The notes under the pieces: generated by a model | The model's input: the letters and a program-made list of their open reading frames with translations, nothing else | The model's database searches: none | Told to the model about the DNA's origin: nothing | Shown: positions 8,609 through 16,645 of the stretch, in pieces | Layout: every line of letters begins with the position of its first letter | How positions within the stretch are numbered: the stretch's first letter is position 1 | Position numbers and translations under genes: made by a program | NCBI RefSeq assembly: GCF_028290785.1 | Contig: NZ_JAQGJD010000014.1 | Location: 1-34,223 of the forward strand | Source: Tardiphaga sp. | Lineage (GTDB): Bacteria; Pseudomonadota; Alphaproteobacteria; Rhizobiales; Xanthobacteraceae | Length of the DNA: 34,223 bases | Direction of reading: 5' to 3'

Positions 8609-9603
8609 GGGGTCTCGCTTCGCTGCACAGATTCCATTGACCGGATGTCGGCCAATTGTAGCGCACGCGCCGCCAGCGCGATATCGAGGGGACCAACGCC
8701 GATCAGTACGATGAGTACGGTCTCGTCGTCCGATCCGCGGCCGATACCCTTGCCGGCGATCACATCGGCAATCTCGCTCTGGATGTCGTCCCGTGTGAAC
8801 CGACCAGCCTTGATCATCGGCGCCAGATTGCCGCGATGCTCGCACGATTCCCAGTGATCGACGAAGATCCGGTCGGCCCTGGCGATCAGGGCGTCGTCGA
8901 TCTCCTGAAACGAGCCGAGCGCGCACACGGTCGCGCCCGGCTTGATGGCGGATAGGAATACAACGGGGTCGTCGTGGGTCAGGCCGGTGGCAGTGATCAC
9001 GAGGTCCGCGTCACGAACCGCTTCACCGGAAGTTCGCACCACATCGATTTGTACGCCAAGCGAGCCTTGAAGCTCTGCGGCGGCCTTTTGCATTTTTTCG
9101 AATTGCGAACCGGCAATGGCGAAATGGGTGATGCCGAGTTCCTGCTTCAGGTAACGCAGGACCAGCTGTCCGATCGCGCCAAATCCGACGATGGCGGCTT
9201 TCGACGCATTCTTGCTGCCGCAGTGCTTGAGCGACAGAACAGCCAGCGCGGCGGTGCGGGCGGCGGTCAGGGATGTCCCCTCGACGCACCCCTTTATCGC
9301 GCCGTTGATGCAATCGGAAATAACGATGGCGGCGGTGATGCGCGGCAGGCCGCGCTTCGGATTGTCATCGCATGCCGAAAACCATTTCGCCCCGGCGACG
9401 CCCTGATCGAGCAGGCAGCCAGAAACGCTGGCCATGAAGCGCTCGCCGTTCTGGTCGGCAATGTGAAAGCCGGCCTTGGGGCCGCTGATGACCCGTCCGG
9501 CCGCGATACCTTTCATCGTGCTTTCAACGACGGCATAGATCGCAGCGGAATCGAGAACTCCGGCAACATCGGCTTCGTCCAGATAGCGCACGGATTTCGT
9601 CAT
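8605..9603 (-). CDS. Ornithine cyclodeaminase / mu-crystallin family enzyme
   Basis: NAD(P)-dependent family that includes ornithine cyclodeaminase, alanine dehydrogenase and ketimine (pyrroline/piperideine-2-carboxylate) reductases. It is 332 residues from ATG 9601-9603. Visible are the substrate-domain motif GTSLTAARTAALAV (about 109-122) and the Rossmann segment AAIVGFGAIGQLVLRYL (GFGAIG at 140-145). Further on are ITATGLTHDDPVV and the C-terminal GKGIGRGSDDETVLIVLIGV. A TTG at 9624 in frame would extend it by 7 residues, but the ATG matches the family's N-terminus. Its stop overlaps the DadA-like start. Beside a D-amino acid dehydrogenase, a ketimine reductase role is as plausible as true cyclodeaminase; this is inference. 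Confidence 0.9.
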   Translation of the reverse strand: MTKSVRYLDEADVAGVLDSAAIYAVVESTMKGIAAGRVISGPKAGFHIADQNGERFMASVSGCLLDQGVAGAKWFSACDDNPKRGLPRITAAIVISDCINGAIKGCVEGTSLTAARTAALAVLSLKHCGSKNASKAAIVGFGAIGQLVLRYLKQELGITHFAIAGSQFEKMQKAAAELQGSLGVQIDVVRTSGEAVRDADLVITATGLTHDDPVVFLSAIKPGATVCALGSFQEIDDALIARADRIFVDHWESCEHRGNLAPMIKAGRFTRDDIQSEIADVIAGKGIGRGSDDETVLIVLIGVGPLDIALAARALQLADIRSMESVQRSETP

Positions 9604-9620
9604 TGAAGTCCCGATCCGGA

Positions 9621-10655
9621 TCAATTGATCTTCACATTGGTCTCGTCGACAACTTTTTTCCAGAACACGTTCTCTTCCGTCAGCAGGCGGGCGAAATCCG
9701 CGGGCCCTCTGTTGACCACGTCGAATCCGACCTCGGCGAGGCGCTGGCGCGCTTCCGGCTGCTGAAGAAAATCCCCGATCTCGCGGTTGATGGTGGTGAC
9801 CACTTCATCGGGGGTGCCCTTGGGGGCCATGATGCCCACCCAGGCGTCGCCTTCGATCTCTGGAAAGCCCTGTTCGATCATGGTCGGCACTTCCGGCAGC
9901 AGCGGCGACCGCGTCTTGCCGGTGACGGCCAGCGCCCGCAACTGCCCGCCGGCGATCATCGGCCCGGCGGACGCCATGGTGGTCCAGGCCATCGGGACAT
10001 GATTGGCGACCACCGCCTGAATCGCGGGCCCGGCGCCGGGGTAGGACACCGCAGCCATATCGAGCTTTTGGGTCACCTTCAGGCGTTCCGCGAGCAGATG
10101 GCCCTGTGTCCCGACGCCGCCATGCGCGTAGTTCTGGTTGGGTCGTGCCTTCAGATCGGCAACCAGCTCCCTGGCATTTTTGGCGGCTACGGAAGGGTGC
10201 ACGGAAAGCACGTGCGTGGAGGAGACCGACAGGTTGATGGGGATGAAGTCAGCGACCGGATCGTACTGCAAGTTGCTGAACACCGAAGCGTTCACCACAT
10301 GGGTGCTCAGGGCGAACAGCAGCGTGTAGCCGTCGGGAGTAGAGCGGGCTGCCATGATGGTTCCACGATTGCCGGTCGCACCGGTGACGTTCTCGACGAA
10401 GAACTGTTTTCCGAGTTTCTGCGACAGATGCTGGCAGGCGAGGCGGGCATAGACATCGACCGTGCCGCCTGGCGCAAAGGTGACAATTCCGCGAACAGGG
10501 CGCGCCGGATACGCCTGTGCCGAAGCGAGGCGCGGCGCAGCCAACAGCGCGGTCGAGCCACCGACGAGGCCGATGAAACTCCGGCGGTTGAGTATAGGAC
10601 TTCCGTTCGTCACAAGTGCCGGAGTTCGCAGCCCGTATTTGGAAGATTTGCGCAT
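9621..10655 (-). CDS. Tripartite tricarboxylate transporter (Bug family) solute-binding protein
   Basis: Periplasmic binding protein of the Bug/TctC family, 344 residues. It has an unusually long n-region followed by a Tat-type signal: NRRSFIGLVGG with Arg24-Arg25, hydrophobic stretch, and a probable cleavage after ASA near residue 46. The mature part starts YPARPVRGIVTFAPGGTVDV, the Bug signature. Later motifs GYTLLFALSTHVVN, TMIEQGFPEIEGDAWVG and KGTPDEVVTTINREIGDFL are typical. No TctA/TctB membrane components are in the window, so it is an orphan binding protein, as is common for the many Bug paralogues. It ends 17 bp before the cyclodeaminase-family start and probably binds a substrate of this pathway. 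Confidence 0.93.
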   Translation of the reverse strand: MRKSSKYGLRTPALVTNGSPILNRRSFIGLVGGSTALLAAPRLASAQAYPARPVRGIVTFAPGGTVDVYARLACQHLSQKLGKQFFVENVTGATGNRGTIMAARSTPDGYTLLFALSTHVVNASVFSNLQYDPVADFIPINLSVSSTHVLSVHPSVAAKNARELVADLKARPNQNYAHGGVGTQGHLLAERLKVTQKLDMAAVSYPGAGPAIQAVVANHVPMAWTTMASAGPMIAGGQLRALAVTGKTRSPLLPEVPTMIEQGFPEIEGDAWVGIMAPKGTPDEVVTTINREIGDFLQQPEARQRLAEVGFDVVNRGPADFARLLTEENVFWKKVVDETNVKIN

Positions 10656-10700
10656 TACAAATATCCTTTTGTGGAAGTGACGAATGCATGATCGAAAGTG

Positions 10701-11063
10701 TCAGGCGGCAGGGCTCCGCGCTGCGATCACCACGATTTCCACGCGGAAAGCGGGATCGGCCAGTTCGACCTTGCCGCAGCAGCGCGACGGCGTGTCGCCC
10801 GGCACGACCCAGGCATCGTAGACCGCGTTCATGGCGTCGAAATCATCCATGCTTTTCAGCCATATCTGCACGCTGAGCGCGCGCGATTTGTCGGAGCCGG
10901 CCCGCGCCAGCATGTCATCGACCTTCGCCAGCGCCTCGCGGGTCTGGCTGGTGATATCTCCGCTCTTTTCATCGGCGACTTGGCCAGCGAGGAAAACGAG
11001 ATCGCCGAACACCGAGGCGCGGCTGCGGCGAGCATTCTGATCGATGCGAACGATGGTCGACAT
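10701..11063 (-). CDS. RidA family (YjgF/YER057c/UK114) protein
   Basis: Small trimeric enzyme family that hydrolyses reactive imines and enamines such as 2-aminoacrylate or imino acids released by amino-acid oxidases. It is 120 residues from ATG 11061-11063, the family length. LVFLAGQVADEKSGDITSQT, then ALAKVDDMLARAGSDKSRAL and the C-terminal GDTPSRCCGKVELADPAFRV are characteristic. Arg94 (in TPSRCC) and Glu109 (in RVEIVV) fit the catalytic Arg/Glu positions of active RidA. The frame extends upstream to 11114 without support. It follows the hydroxyacid dehydrogenase by 20 bp. A deaminase for the imino product of the DadA-like oxidation is the natural inference. Confidence 0.92.
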   Translation of the reverse strand: MSTIVRIDQNARRSRASVFGDLVFLAGQVADEKSGDITSQTREALAKVDDMLARAGSDKSRALSVQIWLKSMDDFDAMNAVYDAWVVPGDTPSRCCGKVELADPAFRVEIVVIAARSPAA

Positions 11064-11083
11064 GCGCCTGTTCCTCTTTGCTG

Positions 11084-12001
11084 TCAGCGCCCGGTGGTGG
11101 CGATGCGGCGGCAATGGTCGAGCGCAGCGCCAATCAGATTATCGCTCGCCTCCGGCGTGCGGAATGCAGAGTGAGCGGACAGCGTGACGTTTGGCAGCCT
11201 GGTCAGTTCGTGGCCGGCGGGAAGCGGCTCGGTGACAAACACGTCGAGGCCGGCGTGGCCGATCTGCCCCGAAAGGAGCGCGGCGATCATCGCGGCCTCG
11301 TCGACCACCGCGCCGCGCGCTGTATTGATTAGGATAACGCCCGGACGCATCGCCGCAATTCGCGCGGCCGACAAAAAATCCGTGGTATCATCGTTGAGAA
11401 GAAGATGCAGCGAAACGACGTGGCTCTCGGCAAGCAAGCGTTCCAGCTCGACGAATTCGACACCGGGATGGGTCTTGGGTGTACGGTTCCACGCCAGAAT
11501 TTTCATGCCGCAGCCGCTTGCGAGCCGCGCGACCTCCGCGGCAATGCCGCCAAAGCCAATCAGCCCGATCGTCTTGCCGGTCAGTTCGATGCCGTTGCTG
11601 CGCAGCCAGTTGCCCGCGCGCATCTCGCGGTCCATACGAGCAAACCCCTTGGCGGCGGACCACATCAGCGCGATGGCGCATTCGGCCACCGCGGTGTCGC
11701 CATAGCCCTTGATGATGTGTACCGCGATGCCGAGTTCGGCCAGCGCCTCGGGATCCATGTAGCTGCGCGGGCCGGTGCCGAGAAACACGACATGCTTGAG
11801 ACCTTCGCACTGCCTGGCGATCTCGATCGGAAGGTGCGTGTGGTCGATGATCGCGATCTCGGCGCCGCCGAGGACCGCGGGCAGCTGCTCGGACGTCACC
11901 GACGCATCGCGGTTGATGCTCACGGTGGGATCGTCCGCGCGCAGCAGTTTTTCGGTAACGGCGGCAAGGGTCTCGTTGGCATCGACGAATACGGCTCGCA
12001 A
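11084..12001 (-). CDS. D-isomer-specific 2-hydroxyacid dehydrogenase, NAD-binding
   Basis: NAD(P)-dependent reductase/dehydrogenase interconverting 2-keto and D-2-hydroxy acids, 305 residues. The start is a TTG at 11999-12001: AGAAGGA lies about 9 nt upstream and the family's first strand (RAVFVDANETLAAVTEKLL) begins there. The open frame's long upstream extension to 12469 has no such features. Visible are the Rossmann glycine motif GLIGFGGIAAEVARL (149-154), catalytic Arg229 in NTARGAVVDE, Glu258 in LDVFVTEPLP and His277 in LSAHSAFRTP. It is first in the leftward cluster and could reduce the keto acid made by the DadA-like enzyme, or open a hydroxy acid for oxidation. Confidence 0.9.
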   Translation of the reverse strand: MRAVFVDANETLAAVTEKLLRADDPTVSINRDASVTSEQLPAVLGGAEIAIIDHTHLPIEIARQCEGLKHVVFLGTGPRSYMDPEALAELGIAVHIIKGYGDTAVAECAIALMWSAAKGFARMDREMRAGNWLRSNGIELTGKTIGLIGFGGIAAEVARLASGCGMKILAWNRTPKTHPGVEFVELERLLAESHVVSLHLLLNDDTTDFLSAARIAAMRPGVILINTARGAVVDEAAMIAALLSGQIGHAGLDVFVTEPLPAGHELTRLPNVTLSAHSAFRTPEASDNLIGAALDHCRRIATTGR

Positions 12002-12169
12002 CGGGGATATCCTTCTCAAGCATGTAGCGGGTCGCTCGCTCCGGCGGTCGGATGGCAGGACAGGTAGTCGTCCGCAGAGCGTAGTTGCGTTCATCCGCAG
12101 TCTGTATCCACGACTGTATTCAGCGTTTAAATTTCCACGCAAGTAGAATTGTTGCGTCCAAATGCTGCA

Positions 12170-12198
12170 ATTATAGATGTTTGAGCAAAAACTAAGCG
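12170..12198 (-). promoter_or_regulatory. Candidate promoter of the amino-acid catabolic cluster
   Basis: On the minus strand a perfect TATAAT (12175-12170) lies in the AT-rich block upstream of the dehydrogenase. The -35 position at a 17-bp spacing reads CGCTTA, a poor match. It would leave a leader of about 160 nt. A partial dyad AATTG...CAATT lies at 12147-12172 and could be the site of the GntR regulator. Visual call only. Confidence 0.3.
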
Positions 12199-12248
12199 AG
12201 ATTCGTACTGCTGAAGACACAGTCATTTGCTTGAAGTTTGCCATTGCA

Positions 12249-12392
12249 CTCTGCCCTGAATTCTCCAACAAGCTCGGCAATGCTCCGCTTGAAGTGGCGA
12301 TGCACGGCGCTGAGGAGTGGCTTGGGCCGGTCCCGTTCAGCGAGGATGACAAGGCACTCGCCGCGCAGATCCGGGCCAACTGTTCGGATATT
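12249..12392 (+). pseudogene. Possible remnant of an M20-type amidohydrolase (AbgB-like)
   Basis: In one + frame about 48 residues (NKLGNAPLEVAMHGAEEWLG, then PVPFSEDDKALAAQIRAN) resemble the region of AbgB/HipO-like M20 peptidases that reads roughly NRPLAEAMQANLE-LGPP-FTEEDxAFA. Neither a start nor catalytic or metal-binding residues are nearby, and similarity fades after about 12392. If real it is a short relic with no function. A chance resemblance cannot be ruled out. Confidence 0.3.
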
Positions 12393-12608
12393 CTTTCGCA
12401 ACCTGGCGCATGCACCTGCGCGGCGAAATCGCTGTCCGTGCTCGACACGCTTGACCGCGGCCGGGTCATTTGGTGTGCTCACCGAGGCCCACGTCCTGCG
12501 CCGGTATGCCGAAGAATCCGAAAAGCGCCGCCGCGATTTTCTCGGCGAGAGACAGCACTCAACGCCGCGTTCGAGCTGCGCCCGTGCAGGCCGGGCACAG
12601 CTCGGCGA

Positions 12609-13637
12609 TCAATCGCTTGCGGTGAAATTCGGCGCTTCGATTTCGTTGACGCGATGGCACGCAACGAAGTGGCTCGGGCCCGTGACCGCGAGGACAGGTG
12701 GTTCTTCCCGGCATTTCTCGATCACGAACGGGCAACGCTGTGCAAAGCGGCAGCCGGGCGGCGGATCGACCGGACTTGGCGGATCTCCCTTGACCAGGAA
12801 TTGCGCCTTCAACCGGGTGCGCAAGGGGCCCGGCGGCGCTGCGGCGGCGACCAGCGACCAGCTGTAGGGATGGCGCGGCGCCGAGAAAAACACCGGGGCG
12901 GGCGCCTGCTCGACGATCTTGCCGAGATACATCACCGCGATCTCGTCGCAGAAATGCTGGATCACGCCAAGGTCGTGCGAGATGAAGATGTAGGTCAGGC
13001 CGCGTTCGCGCTGCAGCTTTTTCAGCAGGTTGAGGATCTGGGCCTGGATCGCCACGTCGAGCGCCGACACGGCCTCGTCGCAGACGATCAGATCCGGCTC
13101 CGGCGCCATGGCGCGCGCGATGCACAGCCGCTGCCGTTGACCGCCGGAGAACTGGTGCGGAAACAGGTCGGCGGCCTGCGGCGGCAGTCCCACTTCGGCG
13201 AGCAACCGGCTGACGCGGGCGTCGCGCCCCTTTGGCGATCCGATGCCCAGCAGGTCGAGCGGTTCGCGCACCAGATCGCCGGCGCGGCGCCGCGGATCGA
13301 GCGAGGAGAACGGATCCTGAAACACGATCTGGAATTTGCGCCGGGCTTGGCGCAGCCGCTCGCCCTGAAACCCGGCGATGTTCTCGCCGCCGAACACGAT
13401 CTGCCCGGAGGTCGCGGGGATCAGCCGCATCACCGCCTGCGCGGTGGTCGACTTGCCGGAGCCGCTCTCGCCGACAATGCCGAACGTGGTGCCGCGGCGG
13501 ACGCGGAACGAGACGCCGTCGACGGCGTGGACTTTTGACGGCTTGCCGAACATGCCGCGGCGGCCGGCGGGGAAGTGCACCACGAGATCGTTGACGTCGA
13601 GCAGGATGTCGGCAGCCACCGGCCATGCGTCGCTCAT
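12609..13637 (-). CDS. Oligopeptide/dipeptide ABC transporter ATP-binding protein (DppF/OppF-type)
   Basis: Cytoplasmic ATPase of a peptide-type (PepT) importer, 342 residues. Walker A GESGSGKST is at 56-64, Q-loop VFQDPFSSLDP at about 105-115, signature FSGGQRQR at 163-170, Walker B LIVCDEAVSALD with Asp187-Glu188, and the switch His in ISHDLGVIQHF. The C-terminal oligopeptide domain has the Cys-rich CRFAQRCPFVIEKC. The ATG (13635-13637) overlaps the stop of the preceding ATPase as ATGA. It is last of the operon. Opp/Dpp systems need two different ATPases, and this is the F-type partner. Confidence 0.95.
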   Translation of the reverse strand: MSDAWPVAADILLDVNDLVVHFPAGRRGMFGKPSKVHAVDGVSFRVRRGTTFGIVGESGSGKSTTAQAVMRLIPATSGQIVFGGENIAGFQGERLRQARRKFQIVFQDPFSSLDPRRRAGDLVREPLDLLGIGSPKGRDARVSRLLAEVGLPPQAADLFPHQFSGGQRQRLCIARAMAPEPDLIVCDEAVSALDVAIQAQILNLLKKLQRERGLTYIFISHDLGVIQHFCDEIAVMYLGKIVEQAPAPVFFSAPRHPYSWSLVAAAAPPGPLRTRLKAQFLVKGDPPSPVDPPPGCRFAQRCPFVIEKCREEPPVLAVTGPSHFVACHRVNEIEAPNFTASD

Positions 13638-14629
13638 GGCGCGATCTCCCGGTGGCGCCAGCACGATACCGCGGCATGGGCGTCGACCACATCGAGCGGC
13701 GGCTGCGGCTGCGCGCGGCAGACGTCGATCGCAAAGGCGCAGCGCGGCAGGAAGGCGCATTCGGCCCCGCGCGCGCCGAGCGGCGGCACCATGCCGGGAA
13801 TTTCCTCGAGCTCGCGCTGCACATTCGCCGCCGCCGGGCCGAGGTGCAGATGCGGAACGCAAGCCATCAGCCCGCGTGTATAGGGATGCCGCGCATGCGC
13901 GATCACTTCCTGCGAAGAGCCCTTTTCGATGCAGCGGCCGGCATAGAGCACGGCGACGTCGTCGGCGAGTTCGGCCACCGCGCCGAGGTCGTGGGTGATG
14001 AGCACGATCGCGGTGTCGGTGTCGTCCTGCAATTCGCTGAGCAGGTCGAAAATCTGGGCCTGCACGGTCACGTCGAGCGCGGTGGTCGGCTCGTCGGCTA
14101 TCAGCAGCTTTGGCTTGCAGGCCAGCGCCATCGCGATCATCACGCGCTGACGCATGCCGCCCGAGAGCTGATGCGGATAGGCGTGCACGCGCGCCTCGGC
14201 GGCGGGGATCTGCACCGCCTTGAGAAAGCCGATCGCCTGTTCGGTGGCATCGCGACGGCCAAGCCCGCGATGCTGGCGCAGCACCTCGCCGATCTGGTCG
14301 CCGACCGTATAGAGCGGGTTGAGCGCCGTCATCGGCTCCTGAAAAATCATCGACATCTTGTTGCCGCGCAGGCCCCGCAACGCCTGCGGCGCGGCCGCCA
14401 GCACGTTCTCTCCATCGAGCAGGACGCGGCCCGATGTAACGACAAAGTCCTCCGGCAGCAGCCGCATGATGGCCAGCGCCGTCATGCTCTTGCCGCAGCC
14501 GGACTCGCCGACCAGCGCCATGGTCTTGCCCTGTGCCACGTCGAAGGAGAGATGTTCCAGCACCGGCACGATGCCGCTGGCGCCCTTCATGGCGACACTG
14601 AGGTTCTGCACGGAAAGAACGGGCGACAT
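13634..14629 (-). CDS. Oligopeptide/dipeptide ABC transporter ATP-binding protein (DppD/OppD-type)
   Basis: First ATPase of the pair, 331 residues. Walker [10 protein letters not shown] is at 41-49 with the family's Cys variant; Q-loop [16 protein letters not shown], signature LSGGMRQR at 155-162, Walker [13 protein letters not shown] with Asp179-Glu180, and switch THDLGAVAE follow. The C-terminus has [15 protein letters not shown] and the Cys-containing [14 protein letters not shown]. It starts 2 bp after the permease stop, and its own stop overlaps the next ATPase. The upstream frame extension to 14743 is a shadow of the permease. Confidence 0.95.
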   Translation of the reverse strand: MSPVLSVQNLSVAMKGASGIVPVLEHLSFDVAQGKTMALVGESGCGKSMTALAIMRLLPEDFVVTSGRVLLDGENVLAAAPQALRGLRGNKMSMIFQEPMTALNPLYTVGDQIGEVLRQHRGLGRRDATEQAIGFLKAVQIPAAEARVHAYPHQLSGGMRQRVMIAMALACKPKLLIADEPTTALDVTVQAQIFDLLSELQDDTDTAIVLITHDLGAVAELADDVAVLYAGRCIEKGSSQEVIAHARHPYTRGLMACVPHLHLGPAAANVQRELEEIPGMVPPLGARGAECAFLPRCAFAIDVCRAQPQPPLDVVDAHAAVSCWRHREIAP

Positions 14630-14631
14630 GC

Positions 14632-15531
14632 TCAGCCTCTCTTCCGCAGGCGCGGATTGATGGCGTCGTTGATGCCGTCGCCGATCAGGCTGATCGCCAG
14701 CACCGCGATGAAGATGGCGGCGCCGGGGAAGGTCACGGTCCACCAGCTGTCGAGCACGTAGTTACGGTTCTGGCCGATCATCAGGCCCCAGCTCATCGTA
14801 TTGGGGTCACCGAGGCCGAGGAAACTCAATCCTCCTTCGAAGAGGATGGCGACGCCGATGGCCAACGTCGCCGACACGATGATCGGCGGCAGCGCATTGG
14901 GTAGCACCACCCGCAGGATCAGGTGGCCGTTGCCGGCGCCGGCGGCGCGCGACGCCTTGACGAAATCGAGGTTGCGCAAGCGCAGGAATTCCGCGCGCGT
15001 CAGACGCGCCGCAGTGGGCCAGCTCACCACGCCGATCGCAATGGTGATGGTGGTCAGCGTCTGCCCGAACAGGGTGACCAGCACCATCGCGAACAGTAAC
15101 GAGGGCAGGATCTGGAAGAACTCGGTGAGCTTGACCAATGCCGTATCGACGGCTCCGCCGAAGAATCCGGCGAGCGCGCCCACGGTCACGCCGATGACGA
15201 TGGTGATGACCGCCGCAACGCCGCCGACGGTCAGCGTGGCGCGGCCGCCATAGATCAGGCCGGCGAGAATGTCGCGGCCAAGATAGTCGGTGCCGAGCCA
15301 CGCGTCGGCGCCCGGCGGCGTGAACGGCGCGCCGGCGAGGTCGAGCGGATCGATGCCGTAGAACGTCGGGCCGAGCAGGGTGATGAGAACAAGCGCTAGC
15401 AGCACGATGGCGCCGATCACACCGGCCGGGCTGCGGCCGAACTGGCGCAGCATGGCCGCCAGCGGCGAGGCGGCGGGGCGCGATGGCAAAGCGGATGGCT
15501 CGCGGGCGCGCGGCGCTTCCATGGTGCTCAT
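14632..15531 (-). CDS. Peptide ABC transporter permease (DppC/OppC-type)
   Basis: Inner-membrane permease, 299 residues. A cytoplasmic N-terminus of about 35 residues precedes TM1 (GVIGAIVLLALVLITLLGPT). The OppC-type region AWLGTDYLGRDILAGLIYGG follows, then further helices (VITIVIGVTVGALAGFFGGA, ILPSLLFAMVLVTLFG). The EAA loop reads DFVKASRAAGAGNGHLILRV-LPNALPPIIV. The family's LSFLGLGDPNTMSWGLMI segment is present. The ATG overlaps the DppB-type stop by 4 bp. Confidence 0.95.
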   Translation of the reverse strand: MSTMEAPRAREPSALPSRPAASPLAAMLRQFGRSPAGVIGAIVLLALVLITLLGPTFYGIDPLDLAGAPFTPPGADAWLGTDYLGRDILAGLIYGGRATLTVGGVAAVITIVIGVTVGALAGFFGGAVDTALVKLTEFFQILPSLLFAMVLVTLFGQTLTTITIAIGVVSWPTAARLTRAEFLRLRNLDFVKASRAAGAGNGHLILRVVLPNALPPIIVSATLAIGVAILFEGGLSFLGLGDPNTMSWGLMIGQNRNYVLDSWWTVTFPGAAIFIAVLAISLIGDGINDAINPRLRKRG

Positions 15532-16508
15532 CGGGGCCCCGATCGGATGCGCGGATCGATCAGGCGGTAGACCAGATCGGTGATGATGTTGGCGGTCATC
15601 ACCAGCACCGCGGAGAAGAACAGCACCGCCAGCAGCGTCGGGTAGTCACGGCGCAGGATCGATTCATAGACCAGCCGCCCCATGCCGGGCCAGCTGAACA
15701 CGGTCTCCACCAGCACAGCACCGGCGAACAGGTGACCGAACTGCAGCCCGGCCACGGTGACGATGGGGATCAGCGTGTTGCGCAGCGCATGCTTGCCGAT
15801 GACAATGAATTCAGGGAGACCCTTGGCGCGTGCGGTGCGGACATAGTCAGCCGTCAGCGCGTCGATCATGTTGACGCGCGCCAGCCGGCTGTACTGCGCG
15901 ATGAACACCAGCGCCAGCGTAATCGACGGCAGAATGAGGTGCTGCACGACATCGACCAGATGCGCGAGACCGGATTTCGGTCGTGCCACGTCGGACATTC
16001 CCGACACCGGCAGGATCGGCCATACCGATCCAAACAGCAGCAGCAGCATCAGCCCGGTCCAGAACACCGGCGCGGCGTAGCCGGCCAGCGAAATCACCGT
16101 GACGCCCTGGCTGAGCCAGCCGTTCGGTTTTCGCGCCGATATGACGCCGAGCAGCGTGCCGATGAAGATGGACAGCACGAGCGCGGAGATCACCAGATAC
16201 AGCGTCGCGGGAACGCGTTGCCCGATGAGGTTCACCACCGGCTCATTGAAATAATAGGAATAGCCGAAGTCGCCAGTGACGACTTTCGACATGTAGGTCC
16301 AGAGCTGATGCAGCAGGCTCTGGTCGAGGCCGTATTTGACGCGCAGGGCGGCGATGACATCCGCCGATGCGCCGCCCATCTCGCCGGCGATCACAAGAGC
16401 AGGATCGCCGGGCGCCAGATGGATCAGGCAGAAATTCAAGATCAGCACGGCAAGCAGCAGGCCGATCGCGTTGGCCGCCTGCTTGGTCATGTGAATGAGA
16501 AGATTCAT
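15528..16508 (-). CDS. Peptide ABC transporter permease (DppB/OppB-type)
   Basis: Inner-membrane permease, 326 residues. TM1 near residues 11-29 ends in the OppB hallmark LIHLAPGDPALVIAGEMGG. The long periplasmic segment with LRVKYGLDQSLLHQLWTYM and GDFGYSYYFNEPV is typical. The EAA loop is ADYVRTARAKGLPEFIVIGK-ALRNTLIP, followed by VETVFSWPGMGRLVYESI. It is separated from the binding-protein gene by 137 bp holding a strong hairpin, the only sizeable gap in the operon. Confidence 0.95.
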   Translation of the reverse strand: MNLLIHMTKQAANAIGLLLAVLILNFCLIHLAPGDPALVIAGEMGGASADVIAALRVKYGLDQSLLHQLWTYMSKVVTGDFGYSYYFNEPVVNLIGQRVPATLYLVISALVLSIFIGTLLGVISARKPNGWLSQGVTVISLAGYAAPVFWTGLMLLLLFGSVWPILPVSGMSDVARPKSGLAHLVDVVQHLILPSITLALVFIAQYSRLARVNMIDALTADYVRTARAKGLPEFIVIGKHALRNTLIPIVTVAGLQFGHLFAGAVLVETVFSWPGMGRLVYESILRRDYPTLLAVLFFSAVLVMTANIITDLVYRLIDPRIRSGPR

Positions 16509-16536
16509 GATGCCTGATGGCCAGTTGCGAGTTTGT

Positions 16537-16621
16537 CGTCATTGCGAGGAGCGACGCGGCAATCCAGAAGGCCACAAGCAAAGGCTGGATTGCTTCGTCG
16601 CAAGGGCTCCTCGCAATGACG
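16537..16621. repeat. Intergenic long hairpin (REP-like CGTCATTGCGAGGAGC element)
   Basis: Two perfect 16-bp outer arms, CGTCATTGCGAGGAGC (16537-16552) and GCTCCTCGCAATGACG (16606-16621). Nested inner arms GCAATCCAG (16559-16567) and CTGGATTGC (16585-16593) are also perfect. The 85-bp unit can fold into one long interrupted hairpin. Its sequence resembles a dispersed palindromic repeat family widespread between genes in Bradyrhizobium relatives. It sits between the binding-protein and permease genes, where it could protect the upstream mRNA or attenuate the permease part. Confidence 0.85.
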
Positions 16622-16645
16622 GGGAGGGGCCTTTCAATTCAACGG

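Larger units (their letters stand above)
12002..12608. other. Intergenic region between the two leftward operons
   Basis: About 600 bp without an intact gene. The right part (12249-12392, + strand) may hold a peptidase M20 remnant. The AT-rich segment at 12110-12200 is a good place for the promoter of the dehydrogenase cluster. Sequence from 12400 to 12608 holds nothing I can name; the ATPase gene of the ABC operon ends at its right border with no obvious terminator. Confidence 0.5.

Noticed and set aside
9603-10691. 362-residue + frame
   Set aside because: Exact antisense of the Bug-family binding protein gene.
12192-12482. 96-residue minus frame upstream of the dehydrogenase
   Set aside because: No homology impression and it overlaps the likely promoter region; the + strand fragment is the better explanation.
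12393-13538. Continuation of the long + frame past the possible M20 relic
   Set aside because: From about 12609 it is antisense to the ABC ATPase; composition shows no protein family.
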